The notes below the pieces were generated by a model, which ran no database searches, was not told the origin of the DNA, and worked only from the letters and a program-made list of their open reading frames with translations. Below are positions 26,095 to 34,622 of a DNA stretch of 64,000 bases, one piece after another. Origin of the DNA: Amycolatopsis balhimycina FH 1894 (GTDB lineage: Bacteria; Actinomycetota; Actinomycetes; Mycobacteriales; Pseudonocardiaceae); the NCBI RefSeq assembly GCF_000384295.1, contig NZ_KB913037.1:1469975-1533974 (forward strand). The letters run 5' to 3'. Made by a program: the position numbers and the translations under genes. Each line of letters begins with the position of its first letter. Positions within the stretch are counted from its first letter, which is position 1.

Positions 26095-26143
26095 CTTGAA
26101 TGACTCATTCAGGTCTTCGGAGGTCCTGAAGGAGTCATTCAAG
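26095..26143. repeat. Palindromic repeat, family A, copy 2
   Basis: CTTGAATGACTCATTCAGG (26095-26113), an 11-base spacer TCTTCGGAGGT and CCTGAAGGAGTCATTCAAG (26125-26143). Copy 1 at 13992-14040 has the identical spacer and differs in only two arm bases. This copy separates two genes that both lost their 5' ends, an AraC remnant to the left and a membrane protein to the right. Confidence 0.85.
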
Positions 26144-26176
26144 ACGTTTGCCCTCGCCGCCGGCGGCGGGCTCCTG

Positions 26177-26533
26177 ATGGCCGGCCGTGCCTTCGCCGGG
26201 CTCGGCACCGGCACGACTGCCGGCGCGACGGTCGCGCTGATCCTGAAGCTCCGCGAACGACGCGGCGTCGTCGCCGACGTGACCGCCGCACTCGCCGTGC
26301 TCGCTTTGGTGCTCGGGCCGGTCATCGGCCGACTGATTTCCGAAGCGACGGGTTTCCGGGTAGTCCAGCTGGCCGCGATTCCGTTCCTGCTCCTCGCACT
26401 CGTCGTCAACGCGGTCATCGGCTTCGTCAAGCGCCCGGTTCACCCCCTCCCGTACGGCATGCCGTACCCACCGGCGGGATCCGCTGGCCCGCCCGGGTTC
26501 ACGGGCGACCCCTCGCAATCAGGCGGCGCCTGA
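26177..26533 (+). CDS. Small membrane protein, probably 5'-truncated
   Basis: From the ATG at 26177 the frame gives 118 residues with three hydrophobic stretches (LGTGTTAGATVALILKL, VTAALAVLALVLGPVIGRLI, VVQLAAIPFLLLALVVNAVIGFV) and a Pro/Gly-rich cytoplasmic tail (LPYGMPYPPAGSAGPPGF). The open frame continues upstream only to the palindromic repeat, with ALAAGGGLL just before the ATG looking like part of a lost N-terminal helix. No ribosome binding site is obvious. The family is not recognised. It is either a short intact gene or the 3' part of a longer one. Confidence 0.45.
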   Translation: MAGRAFAGLGTGTTAGATVALILKLRERRGVVADVTAALAVLALVLGPVIGRLISEATGFRVVQLAAIPFLLLALVVNAVIGFVKRPVHPLPYGMPYPPAGSAGPPGFTGDPSQSGGA

Positions 26534-26903
26534 CGCACCGGCGGGACCTCGGCTTGGACGGCCGGCTCCGGTCACGATAGCGGCGAGGTGCCCGGCATCG
26601 CCGGGCACCTCGAACGCGCTAGCACCAAAACCAAAGCCAGTAGAACATCTATTTCCTTCCACATCTCACGACAAAGGGGGATAATTCGAATCGAGACGCA
26701 AAGTGAATCCCGTGTTGTCGCGGACATTAGAGGAATGATCGTCCCCGGCGCAACCCCTCTGGGCGACCTCTACTTACCTACAGTCGTGTCCGTAAGGATG
26801 TCCGAGGGAACAGTCCTCTCGAAAGTGGCCAACACCTGCACGTTCGCCGCCCGGAACAGCTAGTGAGAGTGTGCAGACGTTCAGTAATTCACACGATAGA
26901 GCG
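26534..26903. other. 370-base intergenic stretch, low GC in its second half
   Basis: After a strong hairpin at 26584-26612 the sequence from 26620 to 26900 is clearly lower in GC than the surroundings. It lies downstream of the leftward SARP gene and of the rightward membrane-protein gene. A frame at 26588-26863 has poor third-position G/C and no ribosome binding site, so I do not call it. No RNA gene was recognised. Confidence 0.5.
26584..26612. terminator. Strong 13-bp GC-rich hairpin
   Basis: CGAGGTGCCCGGC (26584-26596), loop ATC, GCCGGGCACCTCG (26600-26612): a perfect 13-base stem with a three-base loop. It lies about 50 bases after the membrane-protein stop and 290 bases past the SARP stop. 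It fits an actinomycete I-shaped terminator without a U-tract. Confidence 0.6.
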
Positions 26904-29900
26904 CTATGAAGAGTGACGACTGGACGGGGCCGGGAGGGAAACCGTAACCTCGTCGCTGACCCGGGCGTCCGGGATGTCGGGGGCGGCCTCCAGCTCGGCC
27001 AGGTGCCGCTCGACCCGATCGGCGCGGCGGTGGCGTTCCCGGTCGCGGTACAGGCCCGCGGCGCGGCTCCAGGCGGTACGCGCCGGTTCCAGGTCGCCCC
27101 GGCGCGCCAGGACATGCCCGAGAGCTGTGAGCGCACGGGCTTCTCCGGTGGCGGTCTGCGACCGCTCGGCGAAGACCACCGCTTCCCTGGCGAACCGCAG
27201 TGCCTCGTCGAGCCGGCCTTCGGCGAGGGCCAGGTTGGCCCGCGCGGTGTGCAGCCGCATGACCGCCGTCAGATCACGGACCCTCTCGAGCAGGGGAAGC
27301 GCCGCACGGCAATGCGCGTGTGCCGGACCGAACTCGGCGAGGTCGGTGTAGACGCCGACGAGCTCGGTGTGCGTTTCCACCAACCCCGGCGCGTCGCCGA
27401 GCCCGCGCCGCAGGAGCAGAGCCTGCTGCAGGTGCTCGAGTGCACGAAACGGCTGGTCGAGCTCGGCGAGAGTCTTGGCCAGGTTGTGCGCGGCCTTGGC
27501 CTGCCGCTCCTCGTCCCCGATCTCGCGGGCGGCGACGGCGCATTCCTCGTACAACGCCGCCGCCTGATCGAGCCGCCCCGCGTGCCGGTGCCGGTGTCCC
27601 ATGTTGAGCTTGACGGTGAGCACGGCGAACGCGACGTCGTGCGCCGTGGCCAGTTCGAGGGCCTGCCGCAGGTGCGTCTCCGCGATCGCGTCGTGCCCGG
27701 CGAGCAGGTGGAGGTAGCCGAGGTCGTTCAAGCAGGCCATGCGCGCCAGATCGTTGCCCGACACGGCGGCGGACCGGACAGCGACGGTCAGGGTTGCGAT
27801 CACGTCGTCGAAGAATCCGAAGCGGTTCAGGACGGGCCCCGTGACGTGCGGAAACCGCCAGGCGAGCTCATCGAGGCCGTGGGCGGCCGCGTAGCCGGCC
27901 ATCGCCGTGAGGTTCGCGCGTTCGCGGAGGCACCAGCGCATCGCGGCGAGTGGATCGGTGAACCGGTCGGGCCGGCACCCCGGTTCGACGGGCGGCATCT
28001 TCGGCCCGCGCTCGCGCGGGTGGACGATCCGGTGCGCGTTGTGGGCGGTGTGCAAGTAGTAGGCGACCATCCGCCGGCGCGGCCCGTCGACCGGCATACC
28101 CGGCGTGTTCAGCGCCCGGGCGAAGTGGTGGAACAGGTCGTGGATGCGGTAGCGGTCGCCGTCGCCCGGCTGCTGGACGAGATGAGCTGCGACAAGCAGG
28201 TCCAGGGCCCGCCGGCCTTCCGTCACCGGGACACCGGCGGCCGAGGCCAGCACCTCGACGCCGGCTTCGGGACCGGGGTGCAGGCCGAACACCCGGAAAG
28301 CCTGCTGCGCGGACGGTTCGAGGCACTGGTAGGACCAGGAGAACGCCAGGTACAAGTTCATCTCTTCGCCGTCGCCGTCGTCCCCCATCGCCAGCAGGGT
28401 GGCCGGGTCGCGGACCTGCTCGACGATGGTCTGCAGCCGGCTGCCCGCCCGGCTGGCGGCCCGTTCGGCGACGATGGTCAGGGCCAGGGGCAACCCGTTG
28501 CACAGCGAGGCGAGCCTGGCGATCGCGTCCGGTTCGCGCACCGACCGCTCCCCCAGCCGCCGGCGAAGCAACTCGGCCGACATCTCTCCGGAGAGCGGGG
28601 CGAGGGTGAGCGTCGGGCACTGGTGCCGCCGGGCGAGGGCTTTCAGCCGCCGCCGTGCGGTGACGATCACGGCGCAGTCGGACAGGACGCCGAGCAGCGG
28701 CTCGATGTGTGTGGTGTCCTCGGCGTTGTCCAGGACGACCAGCATCGGCCGCTCGCTCAGGAGACTGCGGAGCCGGGCGGCCCGCCCGGCCGCACCGATG
28801 ATCTGGTCGACCGGGTAGTTCAGGGCACACAGCAGTGCGCCGACCACGTCGGCGGGTTCCACGCGCGGCGCCGGGCCGACCCCGTGCAGGTCGATCAGCA
28901 TGACACCGCCAGGAAAGCGCGAAGCCACCTTCGTCGCCCAATGCACGACCGTGCTGGTCTTGCCGACACCCGGGGGTCCCGTGACCGCCACGACGGTCGG
29001 CACGAAGGCCTCGCGTGCCGGGGTCAACGCGGTGTCGAGGTCGGCGAGGACGTCCGCGCGGCCGGTGAAACCCGCCACGTCGCGCGGGAGTTCACGCAAT
29101 GGCGGGGGTGGTGCGCCGGGCCGGTTCGCGGGCGCCGGGTCCGTTCCCGTGGAAAGGGGTTCCGGCGCACGGAGGTGGTCCTGCAGGGCACGGAGGTCCT
29201 CGGCGGCCTGGTCGTCTCCGGTTCTGCGGAAGTACCGGTACATGTCGAGGTAGTACTCGTTGCGAGCCGCATACCGGCCGACCGCGGTGAGCGCCTGCAG
29301 CCGCAGCATGGCGAACCAGAGTTCGGTGGCGTACCCGTGGCTCAGCTCGTCGAGCAGGAGCAGTGCCTCGTCCGGGCGCCCGACCGCGAGCAGTTCCGAA
29401 AGCAGGAACGTGTTGGCGGGAATCCAGTGATTCACGGTTACCGAAGTTCGCCAATTCCGCGCCGGTTCGGACGTGATACCGGCCAGTGGTTCGTCGCGCC
29501 ACAACGCCAGCGCGGCCCGGGCCGCCTCGCACGCTTTCCGATGCTCGTCCTGGTCACTCAGTTCATGGGCTCGCCGCATTGCCGAGCGGAAAGCGTGGAA
29601 ATCGATCAGTTCGGGGTCGATCTCGAGCTGGTACCCACCGCTGATCGCGACGATCTTCACGGGTGCGCCGGCCTGGGCGAGCGCTTGGCGGATCCGGCCG
29701 ACGCACTTGTAGAGCGCGCCCCTCGGCTCCCGCGGCCGTACTTCGTCCTCGTTCCAGGCCCAGTCGACCAGGGCGTCGATCGACATCCGCCGGCCCGGCT
29801 GGGTCAGCAGCGCGGCGACGACGTTGCGTTCGCGCCGGTGCGTCCACCTCACGTTCAGGTTCCCGTGCATTCGCATAGTCGTCTGCCCGAGAATTCCGAA

Positions 29901-29912
29901 CGTGATCTCCAT
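26904..29912 (-). CDS. SARP-type regulator with NB-ARC ATPase and TPR domains (AfsR-like)
   Basis: The 1002-residue protein has a winged-helix DNA-binding domain (about 1-95, RRERNVVAALLTQPGRRMSIDALVDWAW) and a bacterial transcriptional activation domain (about 96-245, LIDFHAFRSAMRRAHEL). An NB-ARC/STAND ATPase follows, with Walker A GPPGVGKTS (311-319) and Walker B MLVVLDNAED. The C-terminal third consists of TPR repeats from about residue 700. Such proteins switch on secondary-metabolism or morphological genes in response to nucleotide state and an unknown signal. The ATG at 29912 (MEITFGILG) has a GGGGAGGGG site; longer frames lack conservation. No biosynthetic cluster lies beside it in this window. 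Confidence 0.9.
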   Translation of the reverse strand: MEITFGILGQTTMRMHGNLNVRWTHRRERNVVAALLTQPGRRMSIDALVDWAWNEDEVRPREPRGALYKCVGRIRQALAQAGAPVKIVAISGGYQLEIDPELIDFHAFRSAMRRAHELSDQDEHRKACEAARAALALWRDEPLAGITSEPARNWRTSVTVNHWIPANTFLLSELLAVGRPDEALLLLDELSHGYATELWFAMLRLQALTAVGRYAARNEYYLDMYRYFRRTGDDQAAEDLRALQDHLRAPEPLSTGTDPAPANRPGAPPPPLRELPRDVAGFTGRADVLADLDTALTPAREAFVPTVVAVTGPPGVGKTSTVVHWATKVASRFPGGVMLIDLHGVGPAPRVEPADVVGALLCALNYPVDQIIGAAGRAARLRSLLSERPMLVVLDNAEDTTHIEPLLGVLSDCAVIVTARRRLKALARRHQCPTLTLAPLSGEMSAELLRRRLGERSVREPDAIARLASLCNGLPLALTIVAERAASRAGSRLQTIVEQVRDPATLLAMGDDGDGEEMNLYLAFSWSYQCLEPSAQQAFRVFGLHPGPEAGVEVLASAAGVPVTEGRRALDLLVAAHLVQQPGDGDRYRIHDLFHHFARALNTPGMPVDGPRRRMVAYYLHTAHNAHRIVHPRERGPKMPPVEPGCRPDRFTDPLAAMRWCLRERANLTAMAGYAAAHGLDELAWRFPHVTGPVLNRFGFFDDVIATLTVAVRSAAVSGNDLARMACLNDLGYLHLLAGHDAIAETHLRQALELATAHDVAFAVLTVKLNMGHRHRHAGRLDQAAALYEECAVAAREIGDEERQAKAAHNLAKTLAELDQPFRALEHLQQALLLRRGLGDAPGLVETHTELVGVYTDLAEFGPAHAHCRAALPLLERVRDLTAVMRLHTARANLALAEGRLDEALRFAREAVVFAERSQTATGEARALTALGHVLARRGDLEPARTAWSRAAGLYRDRERHRRADRVERHLAELEAAPDIPDARVSDEVTVSLPAPSSRHSS

Positions 29913-30133
29913 TCTGCGTCCCCTCCCCGCAGAGGTGGCACGGCCGCCCGCTCTTCCCTGACGAGTTTTGCACTCGACGACCGGGAACGCCATGACAACC
30001 GGATAACAACGGGCGCAGAAAACGGTCCGTCGAGTGGTTGTCAGTTTTTTGTCCGAAGTACGCAAGGGCCTTGTCGAACCGTCGCTGCACGCTGTGCGTC
30101 ATGGTCGCGACGAATACGGGAGGGTGCGCGAAC

Positions 30134-31348
30134 ATGGACAGGTGGATTCGTGGGCCGATCGGGCTGGACGCCGACCGCCGGGTCACCAGACCCGGATGCC
30201 GGAACGCGGTGGTGGTCGTGCCCACCATGACCGCGGGCACTCGCTTGCTCGACGTACTGCCGCTGCTGGAGGCGGATCACCGGGTGCAGACGGTGTTCAC
30301 AGTGCCGCATACCGGGGACGGCTGGCACGGTGTCGAGGAGTTCGTCCGGGCACAGCACGGGCTGTTGCTGCCCTGGCACCAGGCCGTGCACCATCGCTTC
30401 GACCTGGTACTGGCCGCCAGCCACCGGCACCTCGACGAGCTGCACGGCCCGATCCTGCTCCTCGCGCACGGAGCGGGGACGGCCAAGTCGCGCCGCTACA
30501 GCCGGAAGGCCGGCGCCGCCACGAACCCGGCGAGCGGGCTGGACCGTGAGCTGCTCACCTACCGCGGGCGGATCCTGCCCGCCGTCCTCGGGCTGGCGAC
30601 CGACGCGGAACTCGCCGCGCTGCGGCGGTCGTGCCCGGAAGCACTGCCTCGGGCCCTGGTGGTCGGCGATATCTGCCTGGACGACATGCTCGAGAGTGTC
30701 GCGCTGCGGGAAACCTACCGGCACGAGCTGGGCATCAAGCCCGGGCGCCGTCTGGTCACCGTCAGCTCGACATGGTCGGCCGACTCGGTGTTCGGGCGGC
30801 TTCCCCGGCTCTGCCGTGCGTTGCGGGACACGTTGCCACCCAGCCGCTACGCCGTCGCGGCCGTCCTGCACCCGAACGTGTGGACTGTGCATGGCCGGCG
30901 TCAGGTCACCGCGTGGTTCGCGGACTGCCTCCGCGACGGCCTGCTGCTGATCCCACCCGACCAGGGCTGGCAGGCGACCATGGTGGCGTCCGACTGGGTG
31001 ATCGGCGACTACGGCTCGACCACCGCCTACGCGGCGGCGCTCGGCCGCCCGGTCACCGTCGCCGCGGACGGCGGCTCGGCGATCCGCTCCGGCAGCATCG
31101 CGGACCTGGTGCGCCGCAACGCTCCCGGGCTGCGGTACAACATGGCCTTGCCACTGCAGGAGGAAATCGCTTCGCGGGCGAGTGACCGGCTCGCCCGGGT
31201 CGTCCGGGCGGCGATCACGTCCCGGCCCGGACAGGCCGCGGCCATCGTCCGGCGCGCCATGTACGAGCTCCTCGCGTTGCCCGAGCCGGACGGCATGGCG
31301 AGTACCCGGTTCCTGCCGTCACCGGACCCGCTTCGAGACGTCGCGTGA
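30134..31348 (+). CDS. GT-B-like protein resembling CDP-glycerol glycerophosphotransferases
   Basis: The 404-residue protein lacks a signal peptide. Its second half has the layout of teichoic-acid glycerophosphotransferase-like GT-B proteins: RHELGIKPGRRLVTVSSTW, AVLHPNVW, and the donor-binding-like segment SDWVIGDYGSTTAYAAALGRPV. The first half has LLAHGAGTAKSRRY, which resembles the HG(x)n motif in the same fold. The activity is not certain, since the family includes many uncharacterised actinobacterial members encoded beside regulators. The ATG at 30134 is chosen for its GGGAGGG. It is divergent from the SARP gene; the stop overlaps the GTG of a small partner gene (GTGA). Confidence 0.7.
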   Translation: MDRWIRGPIGLDADRRVTRPGCRNAVVVVPTMTAGTRLLDVLPLLEADHRVQTVFTVPHTGDGWHGVEEFVRAQHGLLLPWHQAVHHRFDLVLAASHRHLDELHGPILLLAHGAGTAKSRRYSRKAGAATNPASGLDRELLTYRGRILPAVLGLATDAELAALRRSCPEALPRALVVGDICLDDMLESVALRETYRHELGIKPGRRLVTVSSTWSADSVFGRLPRLCRALRDTLPPSRYAVAAVLHPNVWTVHGRRQVTAWFADCLRDGLLLIPPDQGWQATMVASDWVIGDYGSTTAYAAALGRPVTVAADGGSAIRSGSIADLVRRNAPGLRYNMALPLQEEIASRASDRLARVVRAAITSRPGQAAAIVRRAMYELLALPEPDGMASTRFLPSPDPLRDVA

Positions 31349-31794
31349 CCGGCCGAGGCGGGTTCGCGGTCGTGGTCCGGCGCGAAAACCGCGTGCCAGG
31401 AGTCTGGCACCTGCACCTGAGCAGGCCGGGCTGGGCCGCCGACGTGCTGGTGGTCGCGGAGGACGCTCCCAGCGCTTGGTGGGAGGCGGGTGACGTGCTG
31501 GTGTGCCGGCCATCCCGTGATCGCGCGGCGGCGATCCTGGCCGCACCACGGGCGTTGTCATCGGCTCCCGGAGCCGAGGTCGCGATCGCCGTGTTCCCCG
31601 GCGGCTGCGCCTGGGCCATCCGCGGCCGCGATTTCGTCGGCACGGGGGTCTCCCAACCGGAGGTAGAGCTCGCGGGCCTCGGCACGGTGGCGGCGGCCGT
31701 CCTCCTCGTGGCCGGCTTCCCGCTCGGCCTGTCCGAGGGCCGACAGCACCTCGGCGGTGTAGTACGGCGAGTCGAGATCGCGGACGACCCGTAG
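31345..31794 (+). CDS. Small protein coupled to the GT-B-like gene, function unknown
   Basis: A GTG at 31345 overlaps the previous stop (GTGA), giving 149 residues beginning MTGRGGFAVVVRRENRVPGVWHL. Third positions are almost all G or C over the full length, which supports coding. No domain is recognised; the first 100 residues look globular (GWAADVLVVAEDAPSAWWEAGDVLVCRP). The last 79 codons overlap, in antisense, the 3' end of the NB-ARC-TPR gene on the other strand. Either both are real and overlap by 237 bases or one of the two extends too far by mutation of a stop. Confidence 0.55.
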   Translation: MTGRGGFAVVVRRENRVPGVWHLHLSRPGWAADVLVVAEDAPSAWWEAGDVLVCRPSRDRAAAILAAPRALSSAPGAEVAIAVFPGGCAWAIRGRDFVGTGVSQPEVELAGLGTVAAAVLLVAGFPLGLSEGRQHLGGVVRRVEIADDP

Positions 31795-33606
31795 CGCGTC
31801 CACGAGGCCTCGCCGGGCTTCGTCGTGCCGGCCTTGCCGCGATCGCAGCGTGGCGGCAGCCGTGGCCGCCCTGGCGTGCTGGACCGCGTCCCCGAGCTCG
31901 GCCATGGCCTTCGCGGCCGCGGCCAGCTCGGTGATCGCCTCCTCGTCACGGCCTAGTTCGGCCAGCACCTCGCCGCACCTGCGCCGGCACAAGGCCACTC
32001 CGCGGGGGATGCCGAGGTCTTCCTGCAGCCGTGCGGCTTGCTGGTAGTACCCGAGCGCGGCGGGGAGGTCCCCCTGGCCGCGAGCCGCGCGCCCGAGCTG
32101 GGAGAGCGCGGTCGCGCGGGTGGGGCCGTGCGCCTGCTGCTCGCCGAGGTGCAAGGCGATCCGGTTTTCCGCGACGGCATCGTCGAAGCGGTGCAGCTTC
32201 GCGTACGCGAAACCGAGCTGCGAACGCAGCCTCGCCTCCACCAGCGGGACGTCGCACCGCTGGGCCGCGGCCACCCCCGCGGTGTGCATCGCCAGCCAGG
32301 GCTCGTAGTCGCGGTGGTGCAGGAAGAACCCCCACGACGCTTCGCAGAACCGCCAGAGTTCTTCGTCCCAGTGCCGCCGGGCGGCCTCGTCGACCACCGC
32401 GCGGATCGACCGGCGATCACGCCGCCACCAGGCCACCGCGGCTGCGCGGTCCGGGAACGCCTGGCGGTTCCCGCCCGGCGGAGTCACGCCGAACCGGGGA
32501 CGCTGTGGGTGGATCAGGTCGTCCGCGGCCTGCGCCCGGGCGAGGTACCAGCGGGTGAAGCCACGGACGACGGTCAGCTGGTCGGCGGGTTCGAGCTCCC
32601 GCTCGGCGCGCAGGCGAGCGTCACGGCGCAGCAGGTCGTGCTGGGCGACACGATCGCCAGCGGCATCGACGAGGAGGTTGACCGACACGAGCGTATCGAC
32701 GGCGTCTTCGACTTGGGCGGCAGGCTCACCGAGGACGTCGGCGAGCGCGTCCACCGAGACGTCCGGGCCGGGGTGCAGACCGCAGGTGCGGTACACCCGG
32801 GCGGCGCTCTCGGGCAGTTCGGCGTACGAAGTGTCGAAGACCGCCTGCACCTCGCGCACGTCGTCGGGCGCGCCGGTCCCCGCGCCGAGGTGACGCGCGT
32901 AGGTGTTCGCCTCCCGGGCCACGCTCCGCAACGGACGGGCGCGCAACCGCGCGCCGATGATCCCGAGCGCGAGCGGCAGGCCACCGCAGATCTCGACGAT
33001 CGCGCCCGCCGCGTCCGGTTCCGCGGCGATCCGCTCGTGTCCGGCCACTTCGCCCAGCAACCGCCGTGCGTCTTCCGGGGTCAGCGGGGCGAGGTCGAGC
33101 AGTTCCGCGCCATCCATCGCGAGGCCGGTGAGCTGCCGCCGGGTCGTCACCACGACCATCGCGGACGCGGTGGCGGGCAGCAGGGCACGCACCTGGCCGG
33201 CGGAGACGGCGTCGTCGAGCAGGATGCCGACGAACCGGCCCTCGACGGCGGCCCGGAACATGGCCGAACGCTGTCCGGGCTGCGGCGGGATCGTGTCGGC
33301 GGGGACGCCGATCGTGACCAGGAACCCGAACAGGACTTCGCTGGTGGACACCGGATCGCCACCGGGCTCGGTCAGCGGGGTGTAGAGGAGGCCGCCGGGG
33401 AACCGGTCGCGGTGATCGCTCAGCCAGCGCACGGCGACCGTTGTCTTCCCCACCCCGCCGATGCCGCTCAGAACGACGACGGGCGGGCGGTCCGCCCGGC
33501 GCCGCCACGTACGGTCCAGCAGATCCAGTGCGGCCTCCCGGCCGACGAAGGCGTCCACCGGAGCCGGGATCTGAACCGGCGGCGGTCGCTCCTGTGTGTC
33601 GTCCAT
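31558..33606 (-). CDS. NB-ARC ATPase with TPR repeats, no DNA-binding domain
   Basis: The 682-residue protein starts with PVDAFVGREAALDLLDRTW and Walker A GIGGVGKTT (48-56). Walker B (GRFVGILLDD), the MHD-like segment near DRVAQHDLLRRDARL and a GLPLALGIIGARL motif complete an NB-ARC module (about 15-370). The rest is TPR repeats (for example LGFAYAKLHRFDDAVAENRIAL). The winged-helix and BTAD domains of AfsR-type regulators are missing. The ATG at 33606 has GGGGAG upstream. A small tandem-HTH protein gene lies 170 bases upstream on the same strand and might supply DNA binding. Alternative: a STAND-type sensor with another output. Confidence 0.87.
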   Translation of the reverse strand: MDDTQERPPPVQIPAPVDAFVGREAALDLLDRTWRRRADRPPVVVLSGIGGVGKTTVAVRWLSDHRDRFPGGLLYTPLTEPGGDPVSTSEVLFGFLVTIGVPADTIPPQPGQRSAMFRAAVEGRFVGILLDDAVSAGQVRALLPATASAMVVVTTRRQLTGLAMDGAELLDLAPLTPEDARRLLGEVAGHERIAAEPDAAGAIVEICGGLPLALGIIGARLRARPLRSVAREANTYARHLGAGTGAPDDVREVQAVFDTSYAELPESAARVYRTCGLHPGPDVSVDALADVLGEPAAQVEDAVDTLVSVNLLVDAAGDRVAQHDLLRRDARLRAERELEPADQLTVVRGFTRWYLARAQAADDLIHPQRPRFGVTPPGGNRQAFPDRAAAVAWWRRDRRSIRAVVDEAARRHWDEELWRFCEASWGFFLHHRDYEPWLAMHTAGVAAAQRCDVPLVEARLRSQLGFAYAKLHRFDDAVAENRIALHLGEQQAHGPTRATALSQLGRAARGQGDLPAALGYYQQAARLQEDLGIPRGVALCRRRCGEVLAELGRDEEAITELAAAAKAMAELGDAVQHARAATAAATLRSRQGRHDEARRGLVDALRVVRDLDSPYYTAEVLSALGQAEREAGHEEDGRRHRAEARELYLRLGDPRADEIAAADGPGAAAGEHGDRDLGSGSR

Positions 33607-33776
33607 CCGAGATCTCCCCGTAGGTCTCGAACTTTCGGTTCTACCGTCGGTTCGCGTACGTGGCGGTGGTTCACCCGCATTTCCACTCGAACGCGCGTGC
33701 ACGTGCACGCGGACTTAGCAGACCGTGTCGAAATCGCCAGAATCAATACGGACCGTTTTGTGACCCCGCGCACATT

Positions 33777-34139
33777 TCAGTCGTCTTCCGGCTTGGCCCG
33801 GGTCGACGGTCGCAGCTCGGCACCTTCGCGCAGCAGAATTTCCCGGACGCGCTTGTAGTACAGCCCGTGTCTCTCGGCCAGCGCGAGGATACTCGCCCCG
33901 GCCCGATACTCCTCGACGAGGATTTCCGGTGGGACAGGCGATTCTCGCGGTCCCGGTCTGGAGCGCAGTTCGACACCGGCCTTGAGCAGCCGCCTGCGCA
34001 GCCAGGAGTAGCTGAGCCCGGTCAGGCGCGACAATTCGGCGAGCGAAGCACCGCGCGCGTAGATCTCGGCGAGCAGGTTGTCCTGTTGATCGTGGGTGAG
34101 ATCGGCGAACGTCCGGTGGTGCGGTGTCCTTTCGTCCAT
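33777..34139 (-). CDS. Small tandem helix-turn-helix protein
   Basis: The 120-residue protein contains two Hin/resolvase-like helix-turn-helix units in a row. The first is NLLAEIYARGASLAELSRLTGLSYSWLRRRLLKAGVELR (about 20-60), the second EILVEEYRAGASILALAERHGLYYKRVREILLREGAELR (about 72-110). Both end in the same ELR-type turn, so they are an internal duplication. A Pro/Arg linker RSRPGPRESPVPP joins them. It has no sensor domain. It is encoded just upstream of, and in the same direction as, the NB-ARC-TPR gene lacking a DNA-binding domain. Confidence 0.78.
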   Translation of the reverse strand: MDERTPHHRTFADLTHDQQDNLLAEIYARGASLAELSRLTGLSYSWLRRRLLKAGVELRSRPGPRESPVPPEILVEEYRAGASILALAERHGLYYKRVREILLREGAELRPSTRAKPEDD

Positions 34140-34463
34140 AATGTCCCCGTCGCATCCTGGTTGGTGAAGCGGATCGCAACAGTCTCTGTGTCAACATCGT
34201 GTGAACACCTGCCGTAGTTACGGCGCGTTCCGGTGAATGGCCGAAACAAGGCTACAAAATCGGAAGCCGGATACGGCCGATGACCATCGCGAATTTCGCC
34301 GGGCCACCCGACGGCCGGGAGCGGCGCGGGCGGGAATCCCGGATGCGTCGATCACAGGTACCGCCATCAGGACCCGCCGAGGCAGCGTCTTCCTCGATAG
34401 CGAACGGATAGCGAGGCTGCGCGACGATCTCCCGGTCGATTCCCGCTACTGAGAGGAGTGATC
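34140..34463. other. 324-base intergenic region between HTH gene and small ORF
   Basis: This region separates the leftward tandem-HTH gene and the rightward 52-codon ORF and must hold both promoters. Its left half is lower in GC than the average (GTGTCAACATCGTGTGAACA, about 34188-34207). A CTGAGAGGAG ribosome binding site for the small ORF is at 34449-34458. I saw no clear -35/-10 pair and no RNA gene. Confidence 0.4.
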
Positions 34464-34622
34464 ATGGCTCGCATGATCAACACCCCGGGTGACCGGCTGC
34501 TGCCGTCCTCGGCGATCATCCGCCTGCTGAACGAGCAGCGGCCCGAGCCGGTGCGCCTTGCGGAACAGCTGCTCGGCGGCCGGCAGGGCACCGGCGTCGC
34601 GCAGGAAGGCCCCCGCCGGTAG
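34464..34622 (+). CDS. 52-residue protein with a strong ribosome binding site, function unknown
   Basis: ATG at 34464 follows GAGAGGAG at ideal spacing. The product starts MARMINTPGDRLLPSSAIIR and ends AQEGPRR; codons 1-38 have high G/C at third positions. It has an amphipathic central segment (IIRLLNEQRPEPVRLAEQLLGG) and no cysteine or membrane helix. It matches no family I know. It could be a small regulatory protein, a precursor peptide, or a leader peptide, given the surrounding regulators. No modification enzymes are adjacent, which argues against a classic RiPP precursor. Confidence 0.5.
   Translation: MARMINTPGDRLLPSSAIIRLLNEQRPEPVRLAEQLLGGRQGTGVAQEGPRR

Noticed and set aside
26588..26863. 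A 91-codon plus-strand frame in a low-GC region
   Set aside because: It has poor third-position G/C, no ribosome binding site and overlaps a strong hairpin; more likely non-coding.
26913..30230. A 1105-codon open frame on the plus strand opposite the SARP gene
   Set aside because: It is a GC-rich antisense shadow rich in Arg, Gly, Val and Gln with no domain; the minus strand has a complete SARP-NB-ARC-TPR protein with motifs in order.
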